A stretch of 33,336 bases of DNA from JBHJGU01 sp050331475. Its GTDB lineage: Bacteria; Pseudomonadota; Alphaproteobacteria; Caulobacterales; Maricaulaceae. Numbering within the stretch: the stretch's first letter is position 1; every line of letters starts with the position of its first letter. The DNA lies in NCBI GenBank assembly GCA_050331475.1, contig JBHJGU010000105.1, forward strand, positions 1-33,336. Reading direction: 5' to 3'. A program made the position numbers and the translations under genes. Under the pieces are notes generated by a model. That model ran no database searches, had not been told where the DNA came from, and saw nothing but the letters and a program-made list of their open reading frames with translations. Shown piece after piece: positions 26,251 to 33,336 of the stretch.

Positions 26251-27144
26251 GTGCGCCACCCCGCCCTGCATGTCCTCGCCTTAGCCCTCATTGTCGCGGT
26301 GCTCGCCAGCTTAGCGATGGCGCAGAGCGCGCCGCCCCGGCCCTTTGAGATCGCCGCAAGCGAGGTTCGCACCGTTCGGTCGGACGCGCTTGGCCGGGCC
26401 TATGATCTTTATATCAAGCCGCCGCCGGGCTATGGCGCGCCGGAAAACACCGATCGGCGCTATCCGGTCGTGGTCATCAATGACGCGGGCTATGGGTGGC
26501 TCACCGCGGTCGGGCTCACCCGCGCGCCGTTTAATCTGGGCGGTTACGAGCCGGCGATCCTGGTGGGCGTGTCTTACGCCAAGGATGAGCGGGGGACGGC
26601 GAGCCGAGTGCGCGATTATACGCCGACCAACGACCCGGAGTGGCGGGCGTTCGAGACCGGCGGCGGCGCGAGCTATCTGGACTTCCTCCGCGATGAAGCC
26701 CTGCCGTTTGTGGACGCTCAATACCGCACCGACCCCGAGCGCCGGACCCTCGTGGGCCATAGCTTAGGCGGGTTGTTCGCCGCCTATGCGCTGCTCACAG
26801 CGCCGGGGCTGTTTACCGATTACGTCCTCTCCAGCCCGTCGCTTTGGTATCACGAGGAGACGATTTTCGCGCTGGCGGCGGAGCGCGCGTCCACGGGCGT
26901 TGCGCTCTCGGGCCAGGTCTTCATCGCGGTCGGATCCACGGAAACGCCGGCGATTAGTGGACGTCCCCACGATATGGTTGGCCAAGCCGCCGCCTTCGCA
27001 GAACGCCTCAAAGCCCACCATCCAGAAACCCTGGCGGTTCGCCATGTGGTCTATGACGGCGCCACCCATCTGACCACCTACCCGGCGGCTTTAGCCGAAG
27101 CGTTGCGCTGGGTCTTGCCGGGACCGGATATCTATGGCGGCTGA
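26251..27144 (+). CDS. secreted alpha/beta hydrolase, esterase D-like
   Basis: The 297-residue protein begins with a signal peptide (MRHPALHVLALALIVAVL, cleavage likely after residue 24, SLAMA-Q). The mature part is an alpha/beta hydrolase of the putative-esterase group (Fes/IroE/esterase D-like): nucleophile Ser171 in GHSLGG and a terminal His in DGATHLTTYP. Related proteins hydrolyse siderophore esters or other carboxyl esters in the periplasm; the substrate cannot be told and there is no siderophore gene nearby. GTG 26251 has AGGAG 6 nt upstream. It diverges from prfA and converges on the nitroreductase with a 13-bp gap. The signal peptide makes it unlikely to be a formylglutathione hydrolase. 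Confidence 0.84.
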   Translation: MRHPALHVLALALIVAVLASLAMAQSAPPRPFEIAASEVRTVRSDALGRAYDLYIKPPPGYGAPENTDRRYPVVVINDAGYGWLTAVGLTRAPFNLGGYEPAILVGVSYAKDERGTASRVRDYTPTNDPEWRAFETGGGASYLDFLRDEALPFVDAQYRTDPERRTLVGHSLGGLFAAYALLTAPGLFTDYVLSSPSLWYHEETIFALAAERASTGVALSGQVFIAVGSTETPAISGRPHDMVGQAAAFAERLKAHHPETLAVRHVVYDGATHLTTYPAALAEALRWVLPGPDIYGG

Positions 27145-27157
27145 GGGACGCGCGGGG

Positions 27158-27784
27158 TTATCCCCAATACGCGGTCTTGGCGGCCACATCCGGGCGGGCG
27201 CGCTCCATTGGAGGCTCTTGCGCAGCGCCGAGATAGACATAGCCCGCGACCCGTTCGCCTTCGACCAAGCCCAAGGCGCTGAGGATCTCCGCGTCATAAG
27301 CGCACCATTCAGTGAGCCATTGACCGGCGAACCCCATGGCGTTGGCGGCGATTAGGAGGGGCTGGCACACCGCCCCAGCGCTGAGCACCTGCTCCCATTC
27401 CGGAATTTTCTCGGTGCTGGTAATGGCGGACACCACCGTCACGACCACCGGCGCGCGCAGGAAACGCTCTCGTTCCAGGGCCAAACGCGCCGCGTCGGCC
27501 TCAGGCTCGCGCGCCCGCCAGCGGTCCGCCAAGATCGCGCCAAAGCGCGCCCGCGCCTCGCCCTCGAATACGATAAACCGCCAGGGCGCGCGCTTGCCAT
27601 GGTCCGGAACCCGTGCAGCGACACGCAACAAACTCTTAAGCTGATCTGGGTCAGGTCCCGGCGCGCCCAGCGTCTTCGCGGTGGTGGAGCGGCGGGTCGC
27701 CAGCAAAGCCAAGGCCTCGGAGCTAGGACGGCAAGGGTCCACGCGGTCGCCAAACACTGGCGCGGCGGGGGGAAGAGCGGTCAT
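27158..27784 (-). CDS. nitroreductase family FMN oxidoreductase
   Basis: This 208-residue flavoprotein belongs to the nitroreductase superfamily, nearest the single-domain YdjA-like branch. Visible signs are the FMN phosphate-binding start (LALLATRRSTTAKTL), VPDHGKRAPWRFIVFEG in the position of the usual N/H-x-Q-PW segment, and the C-terminal MGFAGQWLTEW with GYVYLGAA. Such enzymes reduce nitroaromatics or quinones with NAD(P)H; the physiological substrate is open. ATG 27784. It diverges from a TetR regulator 123 bp away, a layout that often means regulation by that neighbour, although I see no clear operator palindrome in the gap. Confidence 0.87.
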   Translation of the reverse strand: MTALPPAAPVFGDRVDPCRPSSEALALLATRRSTTAKTLGAPGPDPDQLKSLLRVAARVPDHGKRAPWRFIVFEGEARARFGAILADRWRAREPEADAARLALERERFLRAPVVVTVVSAITSTEKIPEWEQVLSAGAVCQPLLIAANAMGFAGQWLTEWCAYDAEILSALGLVEGERVAGYVYLGAAQEPPMERARPDVAAKTAYWG

Positions 27785-27907
27785 CGCGGCACTCCTTCAG
27801 GCATAAACGGTCGGGGACTTTTGACGCCGACGGACGGAGCCCGCTAAGTATGCCATTGTTCGGTTCGCGCCAACGCGTCTCACCCGCCCAAGGATCGCAC
27901 CCGCTCT

Positions 27908-28558
27908 ATGGCGATAATCGCCCCTGACCCTGACGCGTCTGAAGACGACGCCGCAAGCCCTGCAGAACGGCGCAAAGCGAAAGTGCGCGACACGATTATT
28001 TCGGCTGCCGAACGGCTTTTCGCCGAACACGGCGCTGACGCGTGGTCGATGCGCAAACTTGCCGAAAGCGTCGATTATTCGCCTGCAGCGATTTACAAGT
28101 ATTTCCGCAACAAAGACGAGCTGTTTTGCGAAATCCGCGACCAATTTTTCGAACGCTTGCTGGCGCGAATTGAAACGGAAATCTCTAAAGCTGGCGACGG
28201 GCCAGTTGATCGGAAAGCCTGCTTGCGCGCTTATGTGGAGACCGGGCTTGAAGAGCCCAACCACTACGCCATGCTGTTCGCGGGCAACACGCTGGCCCCG
28301 CCGAAGGAGGGGGACGTTGCGCTGCAGGCGGCCAATCGGCTCGAAGGCTTGATCGCAGATGGTGTGGCGTCAGGCGAGTTTCGTCCGCTCGACACGCGGC
28401 TGGCGGCTCAAGCCACTTGGGCGAGTTTGCATGGATTGGTGGCGCTGATGATCGAGTTGCCAGGCTTCCCCACCTCGCGCCCAGGGTCCGAGCACATCAC
28501 CGCGGACATGTTGATCGATTTTCACCTCGACCAGATTTTACGCGGTTTCGCCGCCTAG
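27908..28558 (+). CDS. TetR-family transcriptional regulator
   Basis: The 216-residue protein has the TetR helix-turn-helix at about residues 26-72 (IISAAERLFAEHGADAWSMR, then SPAAIYKYFRNKDELF), which is canonical. The ligand domain contains HYAMLF and LHGLVALMIELP, resembling the C-terminal domain of the WHG group. A Pro/Asp-rich stretch precedes the DNA-binding domain. ATG 27908 is the first start. It is divergent from the nitroreductase, which it may repress. Its stop overlaps that of queF by 4 bp, so the two genes converge. Effector unknown. Confidence 0.88.
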   Translation: MAIIAPDPDASEDDAASPAERRKAKVRDTIISAAERLFAEHGADAWSMRKLAESVDYSPAAIYKYFRNKDELFCEIRDQFFERLLARIETEISKAGDGPVDRKACLRAYVETGLEEPNHYAMLFAGNTLAPPKEGDVALQAANRLEGLIADGVASGEFRPLDTRLAAQATWASLHGLVALMIELPGFPTSRPGSEHITADMLIDFHLDQILRGFAA

Positions 28559-29019
28559 CCCCGTCCTCGATAAGGCGGCACGCCTTGGTCGGGGATCCAG
28601 AGCCCTTTAGGCGGCTCCCCCCATTGGGCGAACACGTCAATCGGAATGCCGCCGCGGGGGTACCAATACCCGCCAATGCGCAGCCAATGGGGGCTTAATT
28701 CCGCCACAAGCCGGGCGCCGATCATGGTGGTGCACGCCTCATGAAAGGCGCCGTGATTGCGGAACGCGCCGAGGTAAAGCTTGAGGCTTTTCGACTCCAC
28801 CAGACAATCGCGCGGCGCGTAATCAATCACCAAATGGGCGAAATCGGGCTGTCCGGTGACCGGACAGATTGAGGTAAATTCCGGGCACGTGAAGCGCACG
28901 AGATAAGGTGTGCCGGAATTCGGATTGGCCACCCGTTCTAACTTTGCCGCGTCAGGCGTGGTTGGCGCCGAGATTTCGGCGCCCAATTGTTGAAGTTGTG
29001 TATAGTCGATCGGGGCCAT
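28555..29019 (-). CDS. queF: preQ1 synthase QueF
   Basis: QueF reduces 7-cyano-7-deazaguanine (preQ0) to 7-aminomethyl-7-deazaguanine (preQ1) with two NADPH, in the queuosine tRNA-modification pathway. The 154-residue size matches the short unimodular (YkvM) form. Key residues are present: Cys52 in FTSICPVTGQPDF, which forms the covalent thioimide; Asp59; the QueF motif ESKSLKLY (75-82); and His/Glu in FHE (93-94). ATG 29019 has GGGAAGG upstream; the frame to 29067 adds an unsupported basic lead. Other queuosine genes (queC, queD, queE) are not in the window. Confidence 0.94.
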   Translation of the reverse strand: MAPIDYTQLQQLGAEISAPTTPDAAKLERVANPNSGTPYLVRFTCPEFTSICPVTGQPDFAHLVIDYAPRDCLVESKSLKLYLGAFRNHGAFHEACTTMIGARLVAELSPHWLRIGGYWYPRGGIPIDVFAQWGEPPKGLWIPDQGVPPYRGRG

Positions 29020-29084
29020 GCGCCTTCCCTTTTCGTCCGGCTTAGCGGGCCCTGACCGGCTGAGCAAGAACTCCAGGAGCGTCC

Positions 29085-30797
29085 ATGGCTGACCCGACCG
29101 CTATGAACCCCGCCGAGGCGCTGTTGCCGGCGGTGGCTTTACTCGGCGCGGGCGTGTTCGCCATCGTAGCCTGTCGGGCAATCAAACTGTCCCCGATCGT
29201 CGGCTTTTTGGTCGGCGGCGCGTTGTTAGGCCCCTATGGCTTCGGGGTGATTGCGGACACTCAGACCGTCCACCTCCTTGCGGAACTGGGGGTGGTGTTC
29301 CTGCTCTTCGATATCGGGTTACATTTCTCGTTGCGTGATCTTCGCGAAGCGAAAACAGATTTGTTATTGCTCGCGCCCGCACAAGTGTGCATCGCGGCGA
29401 TTGTGTTCGGCGCGCTTGCCTTCGGCGTCGGGCTAAGCTTGCCGTTGGCGGGCCTGGCGGGCGGCGCGGCGGCGCTCTCCTCGACCGCGGTTGTCGCGCG
29501 GGTGATCAATGAGCGCGGGCTCGCGAGCTGCCCCTTGGGGCGATCGGCGACCAGTGTATTGATTTTTCAAGATATCATCGCGATTTTTCTGTTGGTCTAC
29601 GCGGGAGCGTTCGACCAAGCCGAGGCCGGCTTGGCGCCGGCGTTGGGGGCGACCTTCGTCAAAGCCCTCGACGCGATCGGGCTGGCCTTGACTGCGGGGC
29701 GGTGGCTGCTCGCGCCGGTTCTAGGACGTTTGGCGCGCCTGCGCCAAGACGACGCCTTCACCGCGGGTGTGTTGTTCCTGGTTCTCGCGACTGCGGCGGC
29801 GACCGGACTATCGGGCCTGTCGCTCACCTTGGGCGCGTTCTTGGCCGGCATGGTGATCGCGGACACGCCTTACCGCCACATCATCCAGACCGAGACTGAA
29901 CCGTTTCGCGCGCTCTTGATGGGGTTTTTCTTTTTGTCAGTCGGCGTGGGCTTGGACGCGCCTGCGATCGCCAAGCTCTGGCCTTGGGTTCTGGTCGCCG
30001 CCGCAGGGCTCATTGTGCTGAAAACGATGCTGGGCGTGGTGGCCGCGCTTTTGAGCCAATGGAGCCGCGCGGGCGCGATCCAATTGGGCTTTCTTCTGGG
30101 TCAGGGTTCGGAATTCGCCCTCGTGCTATTAGCCCTACCGGGTGTCGCCGTCGCGTTCGGCCCCGAGCCCACCGCCTTAGCTGCGGCCGCAGTGGCGGTG
30201 ACCTTGGCGGCCACGCCCGCCTGGTCGGCCCTGGGCATGCGTTTGGCGCGCAAACTCGCCAAGCGTCGCCCCGCGGGCGCCGATGACGACGGCGCGATTG
30301 TGCACCCTATGATCCTGATCGGAATGAACCCTGTCGGACGACTAGTGGCGGACGGTCTGACGGCGTTCGACCTTCCCTATTTCGCCATCGAGCTTGATCC
30401 GGACACCTTTATGGAGGCCTCCGCCGCAGGCTATTCGGTGGTGTTTGGCGACGCGGCGGATCTGCGCCTGATGGACCGGTTGGAGGTGTCCCAGGCCTGC
30501 GCCCTCGTCATTACCGCGCCGAATTTCGCGATCTCCAAGGCCGTGACGCCTACGGTTCGAGAACGCTGGCCCGATTTGGCGCGGTTTGCCGCCGTGTCCT
30601 CGCTCGCGGACATGGAGCGGTTCGATACGCTGGGCATCCGGCCAGTTTTGGTGCGCGGCGAACCCCAAGGCGCGGAATTGGTGGTGGAGCTGTTGCGGTT
30701 CTCTGACATCGACGATGCGGCGATTTCCGACTGGCTCGCCAGCGTGCGGCCTGCTCGGCCCAAGCTGGTTCAGGACGCGCTCGACACCGCGGCTTGA
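29085..30797 (+). CDS. CPA2-family cation:proton antiporter with TrkA-N domain
   Basis: This 570-residue inner-membrane protein has about 12 hydrophobic segments (residues 10-385) with family marks: SPIVGFLVGGALLGPYGFGV, LAELGVVFLLFDIGLHFSL and FQDIIAIFLL. A cytoplasmic TrkA-N (RCK) domain begins near 405 (MILIGMNPVGRLVADGL). The layout is that of KefB/KefC/YbaL-type potassium or sodium/proton antiporters. The nucleotide loop reads GMNPVGR rather than the usual GxGxxG, so ligand binding may be altered. No KefF/KefG ancillary gene is adjacent, so glutathione gating is not implied. ATG 29085 follows AGGAG. Its last 28 bp overlap the convergent toxin gene. Confidence 0.9.
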   Translation: MADPTAMNPAEALLPAVALLGAGVFAIVACRAIKLSPIVGFLVGGALLGPYGFGVIADTQTVHLLAELGVVFLLFDIGLHFSLRDLREAKTDLLLLAPAQVCIAAIVFGALAFGVGLSLPLAGLAGGAAALSSTAVVARVINERGLASCPLGRSATSVLIFQDIIAIFLLVYAGAFDQAEAGLAPALGATFVKALDAIGLALTAGRWLLAPVLGRLARLRQDDAFTAGVLFLVLATAAATGLSGLSLTLGAFLAGMVIADTPYRHIIQTETEPFRALLMGFFFLSVGVGLDAPAIAKLWPWVLVAAAGLIVLKTMLGVVAALLSQWSRAGAIQLGFLLGQGSEFALVLLALPGVAVAFGPEPTALAAAAVAVTLAATPAWSALGMRLARKLAKRRPAGADDDGAIVHPMILIGMNPVGRLVADGLTAFDLPYFAIELDPDTFMEASAAGYSVVFGDAADLRLMDRLEVSQACALVITAPNFAISKAVTPTVRERWPDLARFAAVSSLADMERFDTLGIRPVLVRGEPQGAELVVELLRFSDIDDAAISDWLASVRPARPKLVQDALDTAA

Positions 30798-31072
30798 TCT
30801 GCATCGGGCTCAGCGATGACGGCGAGCACCGTAATCACCTCAGGCTCCACATCGTAAACCAAGCGGTAGGCGACGCCATGGATCGGTTTTTCATAGGTCT
30901 TCGCCACCCGGCCCGGACGGCTCATCGGGAAGCGGGCGACCAGCCGAACGGTTTCTACGGTTCGACTGGCGAGCAGATGGGCCGCATCCGGCGCCCGTCC
31001 GGCCTCCTCACGCACGCTTTGCACAAACGCGGTCAGGGCGCGTTCCGACCAAACGACCGGACGCGGGGTCAC
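30770..31072 (-). CDS. type II toxin, RelE/ParE superfamily
   Basis: The 100-residue product has the RelE/ParE pattern: an N-terminal WSERALTAF helix, a middle helical part with ARFPMSRPGRVAKTYEKP, and final strands GVAYRLVYDVEPEVITVLAVI. Such toxins cut ribosome-bound mRNA (RelE) or poison gyrase (ParE); which type this is cannot be told from the sequence. It follows the antitoxin gene with a GTGA overlap, typical of coupled type II modules. Its 3' end overlaps the antiporter gene on the other strand by 28 bp. Confidence 0.83.
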   Translation of the reverse strand: MTPRPVVWSERALTAFVQSVREEAGRAPDAAHLLASRTVETVRLVARFPMSRPGRVAKTYEKPIHGVAYRLVYDVEPEVITVLAVIAEPDADQAAVSSAS

Positions 31073-31335
31073 AGGGCCACGCTCGCCAGCGCCGCTTCGA
31101 TCCGCGTCCGGGCCGCAGCGTCATCGACGACCCGGCCGGCGGCTTTGTCCGCGAGCCCCCGGTCAATATGCGCCATAACGCCCTTGGCCGGATCGGCGTC
31201 GGCTGTGCGGGAACCGCTGAGCCTCGCGATCAAGGCGCGCAAGGCGGTCGCAACCAACGCGTCGGCGGTGTCAATGCCCGCGGCGGCCTGAGCCTCGGAC
31301 CAAAGCGCGTCGTCAATGCTCACCCGAATATCCAT
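31069..31335 (-). CDS. type II antitoxin, ribbon-helix-helix/VapB-like
   Basis: The 88-residue product starts with a beta-strand and helix (MDIRVSIDDALWSEAQAAAG, then TADALVATALRALI) like the DNA-binding N-termini of VapB/ribbon-helix-helix antitoxins. A C-terminal tail (DDAAARTRIEAALASVAL) would wrap the toxin. ATG 31335 has GGGGAGG 7 nt upstream. Antitoxin first and toxin second with a 4-bp overlap is the standard arrangement, and the pair should autorepress through a promoter at about 31336-31400. The pairing of a VapB-like N-terminus with a RelE/ParE toxin rather than a PIN toxin is known for mixed modules. Confidence 0.8.
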   Translation of the reverse strand: MDIRVSIDDALWSEAQAAAGIDTADALVATALRALIARLSGSRTADADPAKGVMAHIDRGLADKAAGRVVDDAAARTRIEAALASVAL

Positions 31336-31411
31336 GGCGCGACCTCCCCACCGCGAGGCTAGCCGAAACCCGGGCCCGCGACCACGCCCGATCGCCCAGC
31401 CGCCGGGCTGA

Positions 31412-31421
31412 CTTGCGCAAG
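31412..31421. promoter_or_regulatory. 10-bp perfect palindrome upstream of frmA
   Basis: CTTGCGCAAG lies 45 bp before the frmA start, in the 131-bp space shared with the toxin-antitoxin promoter. It could be an operator for either unit. A 10-bp palindrome can arise by chance in GC-rich DNA, so support is slight. Confidence 0.25.
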
Positions 31422-31466
31422 CGCGCCCGCTCAGCCATGCAGGCTCAGAACAGAAAGGAGACCCCC

Positions 31467-32576
31467 ATGGACGTGCGCGCGGCGGTGGCTTTTGAGGCGG
31501 GCCAACCTTTGGAGGTGGTTGAGGTTCAACTTGATGGGCCCAAGGCGGGCGAAGTGTTAGTGGAGATCAAGGCCACCGGGGTGTGCCACACCGACGCCTT
31601 CACCCTGTCCGGCGCGGACCCCGAAGGCGCGTTTCCCGCCATTCTCGGCCATGAGGGCGCGGGCGTGGTGGTGGAGACCGGGCCCGGCGTGCAAAGCCTC
31701 AAGCCCGGGGATCATGTCATCCCGCTTTACACGCCCGAATGCCGGGAATGCGACTATTGCCTGCATCCGAAAACCAATCTGTGCCAAAGCATTCGCGCCA
31801 CCCAAGGCCGCGGTGTGATGCCCGACGGCACTAGCCGGTTTTCTTATAAGGGCCAACCGATCCTGCATTACATGGGCACCTCCACCTTCGCGAATTACAA
31901 GGTCTTGCCCGAGATTGCGCTGGCGAAAAATCGCCCCGACGCGCCCTTTGACAAGGTTTGCTATATCGGTTGCGGGGTGACCACCGGCGTTGGCGCGGTG
32001 GTGTTCACCGCCAAGGCGGAACCCGATTGCCGGGCGGTGGTGTTCGGACTAGGCGGCATCGGGCTCAATGTCATTCAAGGCGTGCGGATGATCGGCGCGC
32101 GCCAAATCGTTGGCGTCGATCTGAACCCCGCTAAGGCGGAGATGGCGCGCCGGTTCGGCATGACCGATTTCGTCAACCCCAAAAAGGTGGACGGCGATCT
32201 GGTCGGCCATCTCGTCGAGTTGACCCAAGGCGGCGCGGACTACGCTTTTGAATGCATTGGCAATGTTGAGGTGATGCGCCAGGCGCTGGAATGCTGCCAC
32301 AAGGGCTGGGGCGAGTGCGTGATTATCGGCGTCGCGCCGGCGGGCGCGGAGATCGCCACCCGCCCCTTCCAGCTGGTCACCGGACGCGTGTGGAAAGGCT
32401 CCGCCTTTGGCGGCGCGCGTGGGCGCACCGACGTCCCCAAAATCGTCGACATGTATATGGACGGCCGGATCGAAATCGACGCGCTGATCACCGCGAAGCT
32501 GCCGCTCGAGCGCATCAACGAAGCCTTCGCCATGATGCATGAGGGTGTGGGCGTGCGCACGGTGATCGAGTTTTAG
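31467..32576 (+). CDS. frmA: S-(hydroxymethyl)glutathione dehydrogenase, class III ADH
   Basis: This enzyme oxidises the glutathione adduct of formaldehyde to S-formylglutathione with NAD, and it also reduces S-nitrosoglutathione. The 369-residue zinc alcohol dehydrogenase carries catalytic-zinc ligands Cys40, His62 and Cys169, structural-zinc cysteines 92, 95, 98 and 106 (ECRECDYC), the class III segment GQPILHYMGTSTFANYKV, and the NAD loop GLGGIG. ATG 31467 has AAAGGAG 7 nt upstream; the longer frame to 31413 is discounted. The usual partner, S-formylglutathione hydrolase, is not adjacent, and a regulator of the FrmR type is not visible. The gene borders an AT-rich, IS-bearing region. Confidence 0.95.
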   Translation: MDVRAAVAFEAGQPLEVVEVQLDGPKAGEVLVEIKATGVCHTDAFTLSGADPEGAFPAILGHEGAGVVVETGPGVQSLKPGDHVIPLYTPECRECDYCLHPKTNLCQSIRATQGRGVMPDGTSRFSYKGQPILHYMGTSTFANYKVLPEIALAKNRPDAPFDKVCYIGCGVTTGVGAVVFTAKAEPDCRAVVFGLGGIGLNVIQGVRMIGARQIVGVDLNPAKAEMARRFGMTDFVNPKKVDGDLVGHLVELTQGGADYAFECIGNVEVMRQALECCHKGWGECVIIGVAPAGAEIATRPFQLVTGRVWKGSAFGGARGRTDVPKIVDMYMDGRIEIDALITAKLPLERINEAFAMMHEGVGVRTVIEF

Positions 32577-32899
32577 CGCTGATCATGGGAATAAAGTCTC
32601 GTATGCATTATTCATTCAAACTGAATTTGGCGAATACTAAAATATAATAATGCGATACAAATACTAATCCTGAATCATTTTTCATTTAATTTAGGCGGAA
32701 CGATGACTGATCATAATATATTTCGGATTTGCGTTGCTGCTTGACAGCGGATATTATATATTCTATGAAAACTATAGGTTATAATAATCTTATAGGCTGA
32801 CCTTTCTCAGTTATCTAAGCCAGCGCCAGCAAAAAAACGCCTTGATGGTTCGCGATCATTTACATATAAATTAGTGGCATTTCTAAATGGGGATCCGGG
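32577..32899. other. AT-rich non-coding tract
   Basis: This 323-bp tract is compositionally unlike the rest of the window: I count 55 G+C in 180 bases at 32641-32820 (31%), against 43 in 60 at 32341-32400 within frmA (72%). No open frame of useful length runs through it. It holds one plausible promoter (see 32741-32769). It may be foreign DNA or the leader of the lipoprotein gene that follows. Confidence 0.75.
32741..32769 (+). promoter_or_regulatory. candidate sigma-70 promoter
   Basis: TTGACA (perfect -35, 32741-32746) is followed after 17 bp by TATGAA (32764-32769; 4 of 6 matches to TATAAT). It lies about 130 bp upstream of the lipoprotein start, in AT-rich DNA where chance matches are more frequent. 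Confidence 0.4.
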
Positions 32900-33196
32900 A
32901 TGCGTGTTTTAGTCGTTGGTTTGGTTGGATTGAGCTTACTGGTGTCAGGTTGCGAGACGACCAGTTCGCGGCCTTACGCACCATCCACAAACAATATTCT
33001 TAAAATTCAGTCGGTTGCGCCGAGCGCGAAAGTCGCGATCGCTAAGGTGACACTGAGCCCTGGCGTAGATGGCGGACCGACGTGCCGGATGCTAGGCTCG
33101 CTTGATCTTGCATCCGGTCGCCCAGTCGAAGCCTTCGTCGAAGAAGCATTCCGCCAAGAATTATTCATGGCGGGCGTTTATGACGTTAGGTCATGA
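32900..33196 (+). pseudogene. lipoprotein gene, apparently truncated by IS insertion
   Basis: The product starts with a lipoprotein signal (MRVLVVGLVGLSLLVSGC; lipobox LVSG-Cys18) and continues with YAPSTNNILKIQ and CRMLGSLDLASGRPVEAFVE, then EAFRQELFMAGVYDV. From memory this matches small uncharacterised envelope lipoproteins that continue well beyond this point, to perhaps 200 residues. Here the frame ends after 98 residues. The last codons (Arg, Ser, stop) fall in GGTCATGAACTC, which looks like the left end of the adjoining IS5-family element. So the gene was probably interrupted and only a membrane-anchored stub is made. ATG 32900 has GGGGATCCGGG upstream. An alternative is a genuinely short lipoprotein. 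Confidence 0.65.
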
Positions 33197-33336
33197 ACTC
33201 ATAAACGGATTGGCGGTTTGAGCGAACAGTGATTCAAGCTTCTGGAAGGGAGCTTGGCCATGTCTCAACGTCGCTACGAACTAACCGATTTTGAGTGGTC
33301 GATCATCGCGCCTTTATTGCCGAACAAGCCGCGCGG
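33187..33336 (+). mobile_element. left end of an IS5-family insertion sequence (partial)
   Basis: The sequence from about 33187 (GGTCATGAACTCATAAAC) to the transposase start looks like an IS left terminus and leader, and the transposase start is typical of an IS5-family group common in alphaproteobacteria. The right end and target duplication lie outside the window, so the boundary is approximate. A hairpin (CAAGCT 33235-33240 / AGCTTG 33251-33256) holds the ribosome site GGAAGGG in its loop. Confidence 0.7.
33260..33336 (+). CDS. IS5-family transposase (3' partial)
   Basis: Twenty-five codons are visible, beginning MSQRRYELTDFEWSII and continuing APLLPNKPR. This is the characteristic N-terminus of the DUF4096/IS5-family transposases (the first frame of two-frame forms, or the start of single-frame forms). 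ATG 33260 has GGAAGGGAG upstream. The window ends inside the gene, so the catalytic DDE residues and the full length cannot be examined. Confidence 0.88.
   Translation, partial: MSQRRYELTDFEWSIIAPLLPNKPR

Noticed and set aside
26251..27144. Secreted esterase as the S-formylglutathione hydrolase partner of frmA
   Set aside because: It has a clear signal peptide and lies about 4 kb away with unrelated genes between.

Overview
The window is high-GC alphaproteobacterial chromosome and most likely comes from the Caulobacterales/Hyphomonadales group (stalked or dimorphic relatives of Caulobacter, Maricaulis and Oceanicaulis). The case rests on four things: the fliG-fliH(flbE)-fliN-flbD-flhA order; a 231-residue CtrA ending in Ala-Ala; a ChpT phosphotransferase; and GANTC sites in the ctrA upstream region. 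Genus cannot be assigned from sequence reading alone.

Layout. Positions 1-7541 (+) are a flagellar operon: switch protein FliG (5' end cut by the window), FliH/FlbE, FliN, sigma-54 activator FlbD, export gate FlhA, a FlhF-like GTPase with eroded motifs, and a MinD/FlhG-like ATPase. A gap at 7542-7722 holds a GC hairpin and a 106-bp palindromic dispersed element. Positions 7723-9483 (-) are fliJ and fliI. They diverge from ctrA (9713-10408, +) across a 229-bp regulatory region. A strong terminator at 10466-10495 separates ctrA from the convergent chemotaxis block 10534-16174 (-), transcribed cheA-cheW-cheY-cheB-cheR. Upstream of it on the same strand are chpT and a small two-helix membrane protein.

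Positions 17672-19066 (+) encode an M23 cell-wall peptidase. Positions 19063-26094 (-) carry housekeeping genes: DUF5946, a dienelactone-hydrolase-like gene coupled to clpB, DUF4167, prmC and prfA. Positions 26251-32576 are a mixed stretch: secreted esterase, nitroreductase, TetR regulator, queF, a CPA2-type cation/proton antiporter, a RelE/ParE-type toxin-antitoxin pair, and glutathione-dependent formaldehyde dehydrogenase. The right end (32577-33336) changes character. An AT-rich tract (about 31% GC over 32641-32820, against about 72% in a line of the preceding gene) leads into a lipoprotein gene that seems to be cut short by an IS5-family insertion sequence running off the window.

How the genes work together. 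CtrA (master cell-cycle regulator) and ChpT (which phosphorylates it in Caulobacter) sit about 6.5 kb apart, among the flagellar and chemotaxis genes that CtrA typically governs; FlbD is the next tier of that hierarchy. The window therefore holds much of a cell-cycle-to-motility regulatory chain in one locus.

I found no CRISPR array, tRNA, rRNA, prophage or obviously new multi-gene system. The most unusual items are the IS-truncated lipoprotein in its AT-rich context, the palindromic dispersed element, the degenerate FlhF, and the inverted repeat in front of the DUF5946 gene.
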